NCBI RefSeq assembly: GCF_016526145.1
Contig: NZ_JADDUE010000015.1
Coordinates: forward strand, 1-64,000
Source of the DNA: Saccharopolyspora galaxeae
GTDB lineage: Bacteria > Actinomycetota > Actinomycetes > Mycobacteriales > Pseudonocardiaceae
DNA length: 64,000 bases
Reading direction: 5' to 3'
The notes below the pieces were generated by a model. The model ran no database searches, was not told the DNA's origin, and saw nothing but the letters and a program-made list of their open reading frames with translations. Below, in pieces: positions 15,562 through 24,158 of the stretch; position 1 is the first letter of the stretch; the number at the start of each line of letters is the position of its first letter. The position numbers were made by a program, and so were the translations under genes.

Positions 15562-16686
15562 CTACATCGTCCGGCGCAGGTACTGCGAGATCGCCTCCGC
15601 GCGGTTGTCCGCGCCCAGCTTGCGCAGGATGCGCTTGACGTGGGACTTGACCGTGCCGCTGGCGATCACCAGTTCCTCGGCGATGCGGACGTTCGTCGCA
15701 CCCGTGGCCATCAGCGCCAGCACTTCCAGCTCGCGGCCGGTCAGCGAGGACTCTAGCACCGGAGGCTCGGACCGGCGGGCCGCCGTGCCGGCGTCGTGGC
15801 CGCTGAGCTCGACCTCCGCCGAGGCGAGACCGTCGAGCACCTCCTCGACCGCCTGCAACGCCGAGCGCACCTGGTCGCGCTGTTCCCGCAAACGCGCCAG
15901 CAGCACCGCGCGTTCGAAGATCTGCCCGAAACCGACCGCGAAGGACCACAGCACGTCGCGGTCCGCAGCGGTGACCGACCCGCGCATGCAGTCCGCATGC
16001 AGGAAGCCGATCACACGACCGGTCGGCATGATCGGGGCGGCGACGTAGGAGTTCATCGCGGAGGCGTCAAGCATCGGCCGGTACACCCGCGGGTCGTGGG
16101 CGGGATCGGTGATGAGCGCGGGTTCGCGGCGGCGGACCATCTCGGTCTCCAGCGGCATGTCCTCCAGCGGAACCTCCGGGGTGGCCCGCAGCCACTCGGC
16201 GAACGTACGTTCCGCATCCCGGCTACCGATGGCGTAGGACTTGTGCGGGCGCCACAGCGCGCCTTCGACGCGGGAGAGCATCACCCGGTGGAATCCGCAA
16301 CTGCGGGCCACCACCTCGCACACCTGCCCCAGCAACTGATCCGGGTCCTGGAGTTCGCGGAGCCGGCCGAGCCCGGATTCGACTGCGGCGAGCCGCCGGT
16401 TTCGCTCGTGAGCCAGGAAATCGCGCAGTTCGAAACGCAACGCGTGCGCCTCGGCCAAGGCGGCGCCGATGGGGGAGGTCGGCTTCCCGGTGGCCATCTC
16501 TTCGGCGAGCTGCCCGACCACGACCACCAGGATGGTTTCCATCCCTTGCAGATCATGAGGTTCCTCCGGCCGCTGCCCGGAGAGCTGTTCCACTGTCCTG
16601 AGCAACCGCCGTCCCCGGTCGAGCAGCTCAGCCCGCTTGCGGGTGTTCCCGCCACCGGCGTCCCCGTACCGGAATTTCGCGCGCAC
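15562..16686 (-). CDS. GAF-domain LuxR-family transcriptional regulator
   Basis: About 374 residues. A GAF domain (about residues 125-280, including LLGQVCEVVARSCGFHRVMLSRV and YVAAPIMPTGRVIGFLHADC) is followed by a C-terminal LuxR helix-turn-helix: LTGRELEVLALMATGATNVRIAEEL, then SGTVKSHVKRILRKLG. The C-terminus YLRRTM is at the very end of the HTH. The GTG at 16686 is preferred because AAGGG lies 9 nt before it. Further upstream starts would overlap the operator-like repeat at 16739. It probably senses a small molecule through GAF and is divergent from the TetR gene. Confidence 0.82.
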   Translation of the reverse strand: MRAKFRYGDAGGGNTRKRAELLDRGRRLLRTVEQLSGQRPEEPHDLQGMETILVVVVGQLAEEMATGKPTSPIGAALAEAHALRFELRDFLAHERNRRLAAVESGLGRLRELQDPDQLLGQVCEVVARSCGFHRVMLSRVEGALWRPHKSYAIGSRDAERTFAEWLRATPEVPLEDMPLETEMVRRREPALITDPAHDPRVYRPMLDASAMNSYVAAPIMPTGRVIGFLHADCMRGSVTAADRDVLWSFAVGFGQIFERAVLLARLREQRDQVRSALQAVEEVLDGLASAEVELSGHDAGTAARRSEPPVLESSLTGRELEVLALMATGATNVRIAEELVIASGTVKSHVKRILRKLGADNRAEAISQYLRRTM

Positions 16687-16738
16687 GATTCCGCGCCCTT
16701 CGTCGACGCCCGCTCCGCTGCGGTCGGTGTGACCACGA

Positions 16739-16755
16739 TGATAACGTACGTTCAC
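16739..16755. promoter_or_regulatory. Operator-like repeat TGATAACGTACGTTCAC
   Basis: It contains the perfect 10-bp palindrome AACGTACGTT (16743-16752) and matches the GATAACG-NN-CGTTATC repeat at 1412-1427 except for the last half-site. It sits 27 bp before the TetR gene start, as expected for autoregulation, and also within reach of the divergent LuxR-type promoter. Confidence 0.6.
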
Positions 16756-16778
16756 ACAGTTGTGGTAGGTTCCGCAGG

Positions 16779-17330
16779 GTGGACAGGGACCGGAAGATCC
16801 TTGATTCGGCAGCCGCGGTCTTCTTCGAGAAGGGGTTCCACGGCGCCAGCGTTGACGAGTTGGGCACGCGCGCCGGGCTGAGCGGCCCTGCGCTCTACCG
16901 GAGCTTCTCCGGCAAGGACGAGATCCTGGCGACGCTGTTCAACGAAGCTCTCGACGAACTACTGAGCGCGACCGCGCCGGTGCACGAGGACCCCGAGCAA
17001 GACCTGGAGCGGTTGATCCGGCACCACGTGCGTTTCGCCGTCGACCACCGGCACCTGGTCAACGTCTACCAACGGGAGGACCGCTCCCTGGTCGACCCGT
17101 GGAAGCGCCACTTCGCACGCAGGCGGCGCCAGTACGTCGGGCGCTGGGAGACGACCATCGGACGGTGCTTCCCGAGCGCGTCGCAGGCGAAGATCGCCAC
17201 CGGCGCGCACGCTTGCCTGAGCGTGATCTTCTCCATCGCCTACTGGCCGAAGACCACCACGCGGCAGCCGGATCTCGCTGATGCGGTGACCGATTTCGTC
17301 CGCGCGGGGCTGGCCACGCTCGAATCCTGA
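16779..17330 (+). CDS. TetR-family transcriptional regulator
   Basis: A 183-residue regulator. The N-terminal HTH is ILDSAAAVFFEKGFHGASVDELGTRAG, then ALYRSFSGKDEIL (about residues 7-49), the classic TetR DNA-binding domain. The C-terminal ligand-binding helices carry no recognisable signature. The start is the GTG at 16779. It lies divergent from the GAF-LuxR gene. Two copies of an inverted repeat, one here and one before the BadI-like gene at 1511, point to regulation of that operon. The ligand is probably an acyl- or cyclic-acyl-CoA (inference). Confidence 0.85.
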   Translation: MDRDRKILDSAAAVFFEKGFHGASVDELGTRAGLSGPALYRSFSGKDEILATLFNEALDELLSATAPVHEDPEQDLERLIRHHVRFAVDHRHLVNVYQREDRSLVDPWKRHFARRRRQYVGRWETTIGRCFPSASQAKIATGAHACLSVIFSIAYWPKTTTRQPDLADAVTDFVRAGLATLES

Positions 17331-17340
17331 GCGGAAAGCG

Positions 17341-17368
17341 GCGCACCGCAACGGAGTTGGCGGTGCGC
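17341..17368. terminator. Hairpin between convergent TetR and oxidoreductase genes
   Basis: Perfect 9-bp arms GCGCACCGC / GCGGTGCGC around a 10-nt loop in the 70-bp gap between two convergent stops. Confidence 0.6.
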
Positions 17369-17400
17369 TTCGGGCCGCGATCGGGGCACCGAGTCGTCGC

Positions 17401-18417
17401 TCAGTGGCTCCCGAAAGTCTCGATGATGGCGGCGGTGTTCTCCGCGACCCGCTCCGATGAGAGCGTGAAACTCGGCGAGTACAGCGCCGCGTGGTCGTAG
17501 CGCTTCTCCAGCGCCGGCAGGGCCTCGCGCACCTCGTCGGCCGTGCCGCACACTGCCATCTCCGCGAGCATCCGGTCCGAGACTGCGGCGATCATCGCTT
17601 CGTTGTCGTGGTTTCGGAAGGCGTCTTGGATCGCGGCGGCCTCTGCGCCGAAGCCGGCCGCCTCCATCACCGGCCCGTAGGACTTCGGCGCGACGTAGAA
17701 CGCGATCTGGGCCGCGGCCTCGCGCCGTGCCTGCTGCGGGTCGTCGGAGATCGAGCAGATGATCACGCCCTTGAGCGCGACGTCCTGCGGGGAACGACCG
17801 TTCCTGTCCGCGCCGCGGGCGATCGCCGGGCGGACCACGTCGTCCAGGTAGCGATCGGTCAGGGTGGGATGGCAGATCAACCCGTCGGAGACCCGGCCGG
17901 CGACCTCCACCATGCGGGAGTTCACGCCCGCGGTGTAGATCGGGAGGTTCGGCCGCAGCGGGGCGGCGATGTCGGCCGTGGGCGTGATGTCGACGTTGTA
18001 GAAGCGTCCGTCGTGCCGGACCGGTCCTTCATGCAGCCGCCACAGGCGCCGCAGCAGCGGGACGAGTTCTTCCATGCGGGTGGCGGGGCCGTCCGGATCG
18101 GTGACTCCGTGCCACGCCTGCATCATCTTGCGGGTTCCGGTGCCCAGGCCGAGGGTGAACCGGCCACCGCTCATCTCGTCGAGGAACTTCGCGTCGTTGG
18201 CCAGCACCAGCGGCGACCGGCCGACCGCGTAGGCGATCGACGAGCCGACGCCGATGCGCTCGGTTCCCGCGGCCATCGCCGCGACCGAGACGACCGCCGA
18301 GCGGTTCAGGAACTCCCCCGACCAGGCCGCGTCGAAACCGGCCGCTTCCGCGCGCACCGCGACCGCCTGCGTGTCCCGCACTCCTCCCGCGAGCACCGTG
18401 ATCCCTCGCGTCGCCAT
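17401..18417 (-). CDS. Luciferase-like (LLM class) F420-dependent oxidoreductase, TIGR03857-like
   Basis: A 338-residue TIM-barrel flavin/F420 oxidoreductase. Typical LLM features are AEAAGFDAAWSGEFLNRS near residue 30, IGVGSSIAYAVGRSP (about 55-69), ERFTLGLGTG-type strand FTLGLGTGTRKMM (about 87-99) and the HDGRFYNVD segment. It is a clear paralogue of the protein at 30290-31330, sharing RMEELVPLLRRLWRLHEGP and the GVNSRMVEVAG pattern. These enzymes in actinomycete catabolic clusters reduce or oxidise acyl-CoA or ketone intermediates with F420; the exact step is unknown. Confidence 0.85.
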   Translation of the reverse strand: MATRGITVLAGGVRDTQAVAVRAEAAGFDAAWSGEFLNRSAVVSVAAMAAGTERIGVGSSIAYAVGRSPLVLANDAKFLDEMSGGRFTLGLGTGTRKMMQAWHGVTDPDGPATRMEELVPLLRRLWRLHEGPVRHDGRFYNVDITPTADIAAPLRPNLPIYTAGVNSRMVEVAGRVSDGLICHPTLTDRYLDDVVRPAIARGADRNGRSPQDVALKGVIICSISDDPQQARREAAAQIAFYVAPKSYGPVMEAAGFGAEAAAIQDAFRNHDNEAMIAAVSDRMLAEMAVCGTADEVREALPALEKRYDHAALYSPSFTLSSERVAENTAAIIETFGSH

Positions 18418-18520
18418 CTTTCGCCGCCTTCCGTCTGGGAAATCCTGCGATGTTGCGTGTTCGCGACCGGCCGTCCGGGAACGCGACTTGTTCTACTCCT
18501 CGGCTCAGCCGCGGAGCGGC

Positions 18521-19585
18521 TCAGCGCGTCCCCTGTACCTCGCCCGAGGCGGGAACCTGCGGAGGTTCGAGCCCCGCGGTGCGGTGCGCGGCTTCCAGGA
18601 AGGAGCGCACCAGACCCGGGTCCGCGTAGTACTCGTCCCCGGTCCCCTGCACCGCCCGGCGGCGGCCGTACTCGTAAAGCACGGCCAGCTTCCACAGCGC
18701 CAGCGCGGTGTACCAGTCCAAACCGGACAGATCACGACCCGTGCGGGCGGCGTAGCGGTCGGCGAGTTCCTGCCGCGACGGGTAGCCGTCTTCGCACATG
18801 GCGGTGCCGAATTCCGCGGTGGGCGTCATCGGCGTCCCGCGCTCCGGTACGGACGCGAGGAAATAGCCCACGTCGAACAGCGGATCGCCGATGGTGGCCA
18901 GCTCCCAATCCAGCACCGCGGCGACACGGCCAGGCCGCTCCGGGGCCAGCACGACGTTGCCGATGCGGAAGTCGTTGTGCACGACCGTGTGCCCGGACTC
19001 CGGCGGCACGTGCGCGTCGAGCCAGCTGTAGATGGCCTCGAAGTGCGGTGGTGGGCAGCCGTCCTCGTCGGCGATCAGGCGACCCATCCGGCGCAGGTGG
19101 CGCTGGTTGAAACCTTCCGGCTTGCCGAGGTCGGCGAGCCCGACCGCGTGCCAGTCGACCGCGTGCAGGTCGGCGAGCGTGTCGATCAGAGACTCGCCGA
19201 CTTCCCGCCGCGCCTGCCGGGTGTCCAGTGGGCTGGGCGTCTCGGTGGTCACCACGGGCCCCTCCACGAGGCTCATCACATAGAGCGGGACGTCGAGCAC
19301 CTCGTGGGCCTCCGCCGTGGCGAGAACGCCCGGTACTGGCACGTCGGTGGCGTCGAGGGCCCCGATGAGCCGGGCTTCCCGGAGCATGTCGTGCGCGCCC
19401 GGCGGGATCGGTGGTGGTGGCGGGCGGCGGAGAACCAACCGGCGCGTGCCATCGCTGACGAGGTAAGTCAGGTTCGAGTGCCCGTCACCGATGCGCTTGG
19501 TGTCGACAGGGCCATCGCACAAACCGCGCACGCGCAGGAAACCAGTGAGCACATCGAGGGTTTCCGGTGTCCACTCCCATACCAT
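18521..19585 (-). CDS. APH-fold phosphotransferase (FadE36/ACAD10-kinase-like)
   Basis: A 354-residue kinase-fold protein. The catalytic loop reads VVHNDFRIGNVVL (about 205-217), with Asn in place of the usual Gly after His, and the metal-binding motif is VLDWELATIGDPLFDVGY (about 227-244), the signature of the ACAD10/FadE36 clade. The N-lobe has GDGHSNLTYLV and LVLRRPPPPP. It starts at the ATG at 19585, 9 nt after the upstream enoyl-CoA hydratase stop, with GAGG 6 nt before. No small helical partner gene follows it, unlike the two other kinases in the window. A hydroxyacyl-CoA substrate is likely by analogy. Confidence 0.82.
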   Translation of the reverse strand: MVWEWTPETLDVLTGFLRVRGLCDGPVDTKRIGDGHSNLTYLVSDGTRRLVLRRPPPPPIPPGAHDMLREARLIGALDATDVPVPGVLATAEAHEVLDVPLYVMSLVEGPVVTTETPSPLDTRQARREVGESLIDTLADLHAVDWHAVGLADLGKPEGFNQRHLRRMGRLIADEDGCPPPHFEAIYSWLDAHVPPESGHTVVHNDFRIGNVVLAPERPGRVAAVLDWELATIGDPLFDVGYFLASVPERGTPMTPTAEFGTAMCEDGYPSRQELADRYAARTGRDLSGLDWYTALALWKLAVLYEYGRRRAVQGTGDEYYADPGLVRSFLEAAHRTAGLEPPQVPASGEVQGTR

Positions 19586-19593
19586 TCCGGACC

Positions 19594-20409
19594 TCACCTG
19601 CCCGTGAACCGCGGCGCGCGTTTGTCCTTCACGGCCGCCAGCGCCTCGGGCATGTCCTCGGTGCGGGTCAGCAGCGCCTGTCCGCGGTTCTCCAGCTCCA
19701 GCGCCGCCGAGTAGGAGCCGATCTCCTGGTTGCGCTGGATGGCGCGCTTGGACATGCGCACGCCGGCCGCGGAGTTGGACGCGATCATGCGCGCGGTCCG
19801 CACCGCTTCGTCGAACAGTTCGCCACCCGGAACCACCCGGTTGACCAGGCCGATCCGGTCCGCTTCCGCAGCGTCGACGAGCCGTGCGGTGAAACCGATC
19901 TCGGCCGCCTTCGCGGGCCCGACGATGCGGGTGAGGTTGTAGGAAGTGCCCAGCTCCCCGACCGAGAGGCCGACCTTGACGAAGGCGGCGCTGAACTTCG
20001 CGGTCGGCGCCGCGAGCCGGATATCCGCAGCGAGCGCGAGCGCCAGTCCGCCGCCGGTCGCAGGCCCATGCACCGCCGCGATGACCGGGAACGGCAGGTG
20101 CCGGATGGCTTGGATTCCGCCGGTGGCGGTCTCCTGGAACTTCAAGAACTCCCGGACTCCCATAGTGGTGATGACCTCGATCTCGTCGAGGTCGAATCCC
20201 GCGCAGAACGCGCGCTCACCGGCGCCGGTGAGTATGAGGGCGCGCAGACCGCTGTCGCGCAACGCGTGCGCGGCTTTGCCGTACTCGGCGAACATCTGCA
20301 CGGTCTGCGAATTCATGCGGTCGGGACGGTTCATCCGCAGCACCGCGATGTCCTCATCAACGAGCTCGAGGCTGAGCGTTTCGAGCTCCGGAACGTCGAG
20401 AGCAGCCAT
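19594..20409 (-). CDS. Enoyl-CoA hydratase/isomerase (crotonase), tandem copy 2
   Basis: A 271-residue crotonase. The oxyanion-hole segment AFCAGFDLDEIE (about 66-77) and HGPATGGGLALALAADIRLAAPTAKF (about 113-138) are present. The first catalytic Glu position of canonical hydratases is Ala (GGGLALAL) and the second is Val/Lys (FVKVGLS), so it is probably an isomerase, hydrolase or other crotonase rather than a simple hydratase. It is a clear paralogue of the next upstream gene (20442-21251), sharing AALELENRGQALLTR near the C-terminus. Operon with the APH-fold kinase downstream. Confidence 0.85.
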   Translation of the reverse strand: MAALDVPELETLSLELVDEDIAVLRMNRPDRMNSQTVQMFAEYGKAAHALRDSGLRALILTGAGERAFCAGFDLDEIEVITTMGVREFLKFQETATGGIQAIRHLPFPVIAAVHGPATGGGLALALAADIRLAAPTAKFSAAFVKVGLSVGELGTSYNLTRIVGPAKAAEIGFTARLVDAAEADRIGLVNRVVPGGELFDEAVRTARMIASNSAAGVRMSKRAIQRNQEIGSYSAALELENRGQALLTRTEDMPEALAAVKDKRAPRFTGR

Positions 20410-20441
20410 CAGCCGCTCCTCCCCTCAAGAACGTGGTCTGA

Positions 20442-21251
20442 TCACTGGCCGGTGAACACGGGTGCGCGCTTCTCCTTGAATGCCGTCAGCGCCTCGGGCA
20501 TGTCGGCGCCGCGGGTCAGCAACGCCTGTCCGCGGTTCTCCAGCTCCAGCGCGGCGGCGTACGAGGAGACCTCCATGTTCGCCTGCAGCGCGCGCTTGGA
20601 CAGCTGCACGCCGCCCGGCGAGTTGGCCACGATCGACTCGGCGAGCTCCAGCGCATCGTCCAGCGCGCGGTCCTCGCTGAGGCGGTTGATCAGTCCGATC
20701 TCGGCGGCTTCGGCGGCGCGCACGAGTCGACCGGTGAAGCAGATGTCGCCGGCCGCGGCCGGACCGACCAGTCGGGTAAGCAACCAGGAGGTACCGAGAT
20801 CTCCAGCGGACAGCCCGATACGGACGAAGGCCGCGTTGAACTTCGCAGTCGACGAGCCGAGCCGGATGTCCGCCGCGAGGGCGAGCGCAAGTCCACCGCC
20901 CGCGGCGGCGCCCTCAACTGCGGCGATCACCGGGACCCGCAGCGACCGGATGGCCAGCAGGGCGCGCGCGGCGCGTTCCTGCTGGTCGAGCATCTCCATC
21001 GCGCCGAGGCCAGGCAGCTCGTCCGCGTCGGCGAGGTCGTAGCCGACGCAGAAGTTCGCGCCGGTGCCGGTCACGATCACGACTCGGCAGTCGTCCTCGG
21101 CGTCGAGTCCCAGCGCGGCGTGCTCGAGTTCGGCGAACATGGTGTCGGTCATTGCGTTGGACCGATCCGGTCGGTTGAGCGCGACCACGACGACGCCCGG
21201 GGATGGTTCGGTGAGTAGGAGGGTTTCGTAGTCGGTGTCCAAGCACTTCAT
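20442..21251 (-). CDS. Enoyl-CoA hydratase/isomerase (crotonase), tandem copy 1
   Basis: A 269-residue crotonase with NFCVGYDLADADE in the oxyanion region and EGAAAGGGLALALAADIRLGSSTAKF in the core. As in its tandem paralogue, the canonical Glu pair is missing (GGGLALAL and FVRIGLS). The C-terminus ELENRGQALLTRGADMPEAL is almost identical to copy 2, which indicates gene duplication. First gene of a three-gene minus-strand group (crotonase, crotonase, kinase). The ATG at 21251 has GGGAG about 7 nt upstream. Confidence 0.85.
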   Translation of the reverse strand: MKCLDTDYETLLLTEPSPGVVVVALNRPDRSNAMTDTMFAELEHAALGLDAEDDCRVVIVTGTGANFCVGYDLADADELPGLGAMEMLDQQERAARALLAIRSLRVPVIAAVEGAAAGGGLALALAADIRLGSSTAKFNAAFVRIGLSAGDLGTSWLLTRLVGPAAAGDICFTGRLVRAAEAAEIGLINRLSEDRALDDALELAESIVANSPGGVQLSKRALQANMEVSSYAAALELENRGQALLTRGADMPEALTAFKEKRAPVFTGQ

Positions 21252-21363
21252 CGGCTGCTCCCGGGATTTCGGCCACTGTCGTGGTAACGGTGTGCGAAAG
21301 CCGGGCGGAGGCTCGGCGTGCCCATCCCAGCAACGGCGAGGTCTTCAAGCCGCGAAGCCGCGG

Positions 21364-22149
21364 TCACCGCCGGGACCACACCGGCTCGCGCTTCTCGCGG
21401 AAGGCGCGTACGCCCTCGGTCAGATCTTCGGTGGTGAACGCGAGCGCGAGCTGCCCCTGCAGGTGGTCCAAGGCCGCGTCGAGGGAGAGGTCCCGAGTGC
21501 TGTTGATGGCGTCCTTGCCGAGTTTCATCAGCAGCGGCGATTTCACCGCGATCCGACGCGCCCAGTCGCGGACCGCTCCGTCGAACTCCTCGTCCGGAAC
21601 GACCTTGTTGACGATCCCCAGTTCACGGGCCTCCGCCGCGGTGATCTTGTCGCCGAGCATCATCAGCTCGTTGGCCTTCATGCGGTCGACGTTGCGGTAG
21701 ATCAGCGCGGAGATCATGAACGGGAAGGCGCCCACGTTGATCTCCGGGCAGCCGAACCGTGCCGACTCCTTGGTCACCACCAGATCGCATGCCAACGCCA
21801 GCCCGAAGGCCCCGGCCAGCACGTCGCCTCCGGCCGCGCAGAGCACCGGCTTGCCGAGTCCGCCGATGAGCTTGAACAGGCGCGGGAACCGGTACAGCCC
21901 GGCGTACTTGGTCACCGCCGGGCGGTCATCGGCGAACGCCTTGAGGTTGCCGCCGGCGGAGAAGATACGTTCGTGCGAGGACGCCAGCACGACGACGCGA
22001 ACGTCGTCGTCGGCCTTCGCCGCGTGCAGCACGTCCAGGAGCTCATCGAGGAGCTCATCGCTGAGCGCGTTGCGCGTGTCCGGATCGTCGAGGGTCACTA
22101 CGGCCACGCCGTGCTCATCGAGCTCGTACCGGACCAGTTCACCCGCCAT
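21364..22149 (-). CDS. Enoyl-CoA hydratase/isomerase family protein
   Basis: A 261-residue crotonase. Features are RIFSAGGNLKAFADD (about 60-74), GGDVLAGAFGLALACDLVV (about 105-123) and FGCPEINVGAFPFM, where only the second catalytic glutamate (CPEINVG) is kept. This one-Glu pattern is common among isomerases and hydrolases of the family. The ATG at 22149 is chosen for GGAGGG 10 nt upstream; longer reading frames lack a ribosome-binding site and would cover the GGTCCGACC site. It lies downstream of the ACAD10/11-like dehydrogenase on the same strand. Confidence 0.82.
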   Translation of the reverse strand: MAGELVRYELDEHGVAVVTLDDPDTRNALSDELLDELLDVLHAAKADDDVRVVVLASSHERIFSAGGNLKAFADDRPAVTKYAGLYRFPRLFKLIGGLGKPVLCAAGGDVLAGAFGLALACDLVVTKESARFGCPEINVGAFPFMISALIYRNVDRMKANELMMLGDKITAAEARELGIVNKVVPDEEFDGAVRDWARRIAVKSPLLMKLGKDAINSTRDLSLDAALDHLQGQLALAFTTEDLTEGVRAFREKREPVWSRR

Positions 22150-22170
22150 GCAGAACCACCCTCCGTTTAC

Positions 22171-22179
22171 GGTCCGACC
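22171..22179. promoter_or_regulatory. FadR-like site GGTCCGACC
   Basis: Perfect GGTC-C-GACC inverted repeat 22 bp before the start of the crotonase gene at 22149, within an AT-richer patch (TTTACGGTCCGACCTTTAG). The position is suited to repression. Confidence 0.55.
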
Positions 22180-22275
22180 TTTAGACCATACGACTCCGCG
22201 GATGGTCGCACAAGACCCCAATGCGCTCCACTGGCTTTGTAGCAGCGCTGACGAGGTTCGCTCCGCCGTCAGGCG

Positions 22276-23532
22276 TCACCGGGTCGTCGAGCCGCGGCGC
22301 GACTTGAAATCGAACATCTCGGCCGCGATGCGCCGCATCTGCAGCTCGTCCGTGCCCTCGGTCAACCGGTAGCGGCGATGGTGGCGGTAGATGTGCTCGA
22401 AGGGCTTGTGCCGCGTATAGCCGACACCGCCGTGCACCTGCATCGCGCGATCGGCCGCCGAGCATGCCAGCTGGTTGGCCCGGTAATTGACCATCGCGAC
22501 CCGGCCGGAGGCCGAGGTTTTGCCGTGCCGGTCCATCAGCCACGCGGTCTTCTGGACGCTGTTGCGCACCAGCTCGGCCTCGGTCTGCAACTCCACCAGC
22601 TGCCACTGCACGCCCTGGTGTTCGTGCAGGGGTTTGCCGAACACGACGCGTTCCTGCGCGTAGCGGACACTCTCGTCGATGCAGAATTGGGCGGCGCCGA
22701 GCGACGAGGCGGCCTGCCGGAGGCGGTTTTCGTGGACGAATAGCTGCGCGCAATCCAGCCCCTTGCCGACCTCGCCCACCACCGCGGTCTCGGGCACGCG
22801 GACACCGCTGAGACGCACCTCGGCGTGATCGGTGGGCATGTTGAAAGTCCAGTGGTAGTACGGGATGTCGAACCCGGGCGTATCGGTGGGAACCAAGAAC
22901 GCGGTGATACCGTCGGCTTTGCCGTCCTGCCCGGAAGTACGGGCGAAGACGAGATCCGCGGTGGCCACGTCGACCACGCTGTTGAACCGCTTGGCACCGT
23001 CGATCACCCAACTGTCGCCGTCCTTGCGGGCGGTGGTTTCCAGATGTGTGGCATCGCTACCGTGAGCGGGCTCGGTAAGCCCGAAAGCCAGCTCGATCTC
23101 CCCGTCCACCAACGGCCCGAGGTACTCCTGGCGTTGTTCGGCAGTGCCGAACTCGTGCAGCACCAAGGCAAGCGGCAAGTTGGCGACCACCGATGCCTCG
23201 TGCGAGAGCTCGGCGTGCAGGCCGGGGCCGAGCCAGGCCAGATGCTCCCGGATCGCCGCCATCGCGACGTTGCTGCCGTCGCGTCCGCCCAGCGCGGGCG
23301 GGAGCGGGAAGCGGTAGAAGCCCGCCGCGTCCGCGCGCCTGCGGGCCTCGGCCATCAGCTCGCGCCACTGCGCGGTCGGGATGCCGCCGCGCTCGACGTC
23401 GGTGCGCGAGAATTCCCTGCGGTGGTCGAAGAACTCCGGGTTGTGCACTTCGAGCGGCTTGATCTCGGCGGTGATGAATGCGTCGAGCTCGTCGATGAAC
23501 CCCGCGATCTCAACAGGAACGGACCACTCCAT
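22276..23532 (-). CDS. Acyl-CoA dehydrogenase, ACAD10/11-like
   Basis: A 418-residue acyl-CoA dehydrogenase. FAD/substrate motifs are AFGLTEPAHGSDATHLET (about 149-166) and FNSVVDVATADLVFAR. The C-terminal domain has ERVVFGKPLHEHQGVQW, the flavin-binding HGGVGYTRHKPFEHIYRHHR and RLTEGTDELQMR, in which the MCAD-type catalytic Glu (TEGT) is conserved. The longer N-terminus and the KPLHEHQGVQWQLVEL block remind me of ACAD11 and LvaC, which eliminate phosphate from 4-phosphoacyl-CoA. With three APH-fold kinases within 15 kb either side, that role is plausible but unproven. ATG 23532 follows GGAAGGAG. Confidence 0.87.
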   Translation of the reverse strand: MEWSVPVEIAGFIDELDAFITAEIKPLEVHNPEFFDHRREFSRTDVERGGIPTAQWRELMAEARRRADAAGFYRFPLPPALGGRDGSNVAMAAIREHLAWLGPGLHAELSHEASVVANLPLALVLHEFGTAEQRQEYLGPLVDGEIELAFGLTEPAHGSDATHLETTARKDGDSWVIDGAKRFNSVVDVATADLVFARTSGQDGKADGITAFLVPTDTPGFDIPYYHWTFNMPTDHAEVRLSGVRVPETAVVGEVGKGLDCAQLFVHENRLRQAASSLGAAQFCIDESVRYAQERVVFGKPLHEHQGVQWQLVELQTEAELVRNSVQKTAWLMDRHGKTSASGRVAMVNYRANQLACSAADRAMQVHGGVGYTRHKPFEHIYRHHRRYRLTEGTDELQMRRIAAEMFDFKSRRGSTTR

Positions 23533-23705
23533 CGGCTGCACTCCTTCCGTTGCCACCGCGGGCTTTCCACTGGTGGGCGGCGGTCGAGCGTATGGCGGGG
23601 TTCGGGGTTCGCAAGAGCGCAGCGACCAGGTGCGCTGTCGACTTCGACATCGTGGACTGCGCGTCCGGTCGAACCGGGACACCGGTGCGTGCTCTGCTGC
23701 CGGCC

Positions 23706-24158
23706 GTGCTGGATCTGAACGGAATCGCAGAACTACGTTCCCTCGTCGGACGGGAGCTGGGCACGAGCGGGTGGCACGAGATCGATCAGCAACGAATCAC
23801 CGCGTTCGCGCGCGCCACCGACGACTTCGAGGCCATCCACATCGACCACGAGCACGCGGTGCGGGCGGGGCTCGGTTCGACCATCGCGCACGGTCTCTAC
23901 GTGCTGTCCTTGGGGCCGAAGTTCCTCTACGAGATCTATTCCTTGCGGGAAGGTCCGTTCGGCCTGAACTACGGGTATGAACGGGTCCGTTTCGTCGCGC
24001 CGGTGCCGGTCGGTTCGCGGATCCGGATGCGCGCGACCCTGAGCCGCGCCGACGACATCTCGGGCGGGACGAAGTTCACCATCGAGGAGACCTTTGAGAT
24101 AGCGGGGCAGGACAAGCCCGCGTGCGCGGCTACCGCGGTGATCGCCTACTTCCACTGA
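23706..24158 (+). CDS. NodN-like MaoC dehydratase
   Basis: About 150 residues of hotdog fold. The motif ITAFARATDDFEAIHIDHEHAVRAGLGSTIAHG carries the Asp and His of R-specific enoyl-CoA hydratases, and LNGIAELRSLVGRELG at the N-terminus is the NodN/MaoC opening. The start is uncertain: GTG at 23706 gives the family's usual N-terminus but has no clear ribosome-binding site; GTG at 23685 is an alternative. The last 13 bp overlap the 3' end of the convergent kinase gene. Confidence 0.75.
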   Translation: MLDLNGIAELRSLVGRELGTSGWHEIDQQRITAFARATDDFEAIHIDHEHAVRAGLGSTIAHGLYVLSLGPKFLYEIYSLREGPFGLNYGYERVRFVAPVPVGSRIRMRATLSRADDISGGTKFTIEETFEIAGQDKPACAATAVIAYFH

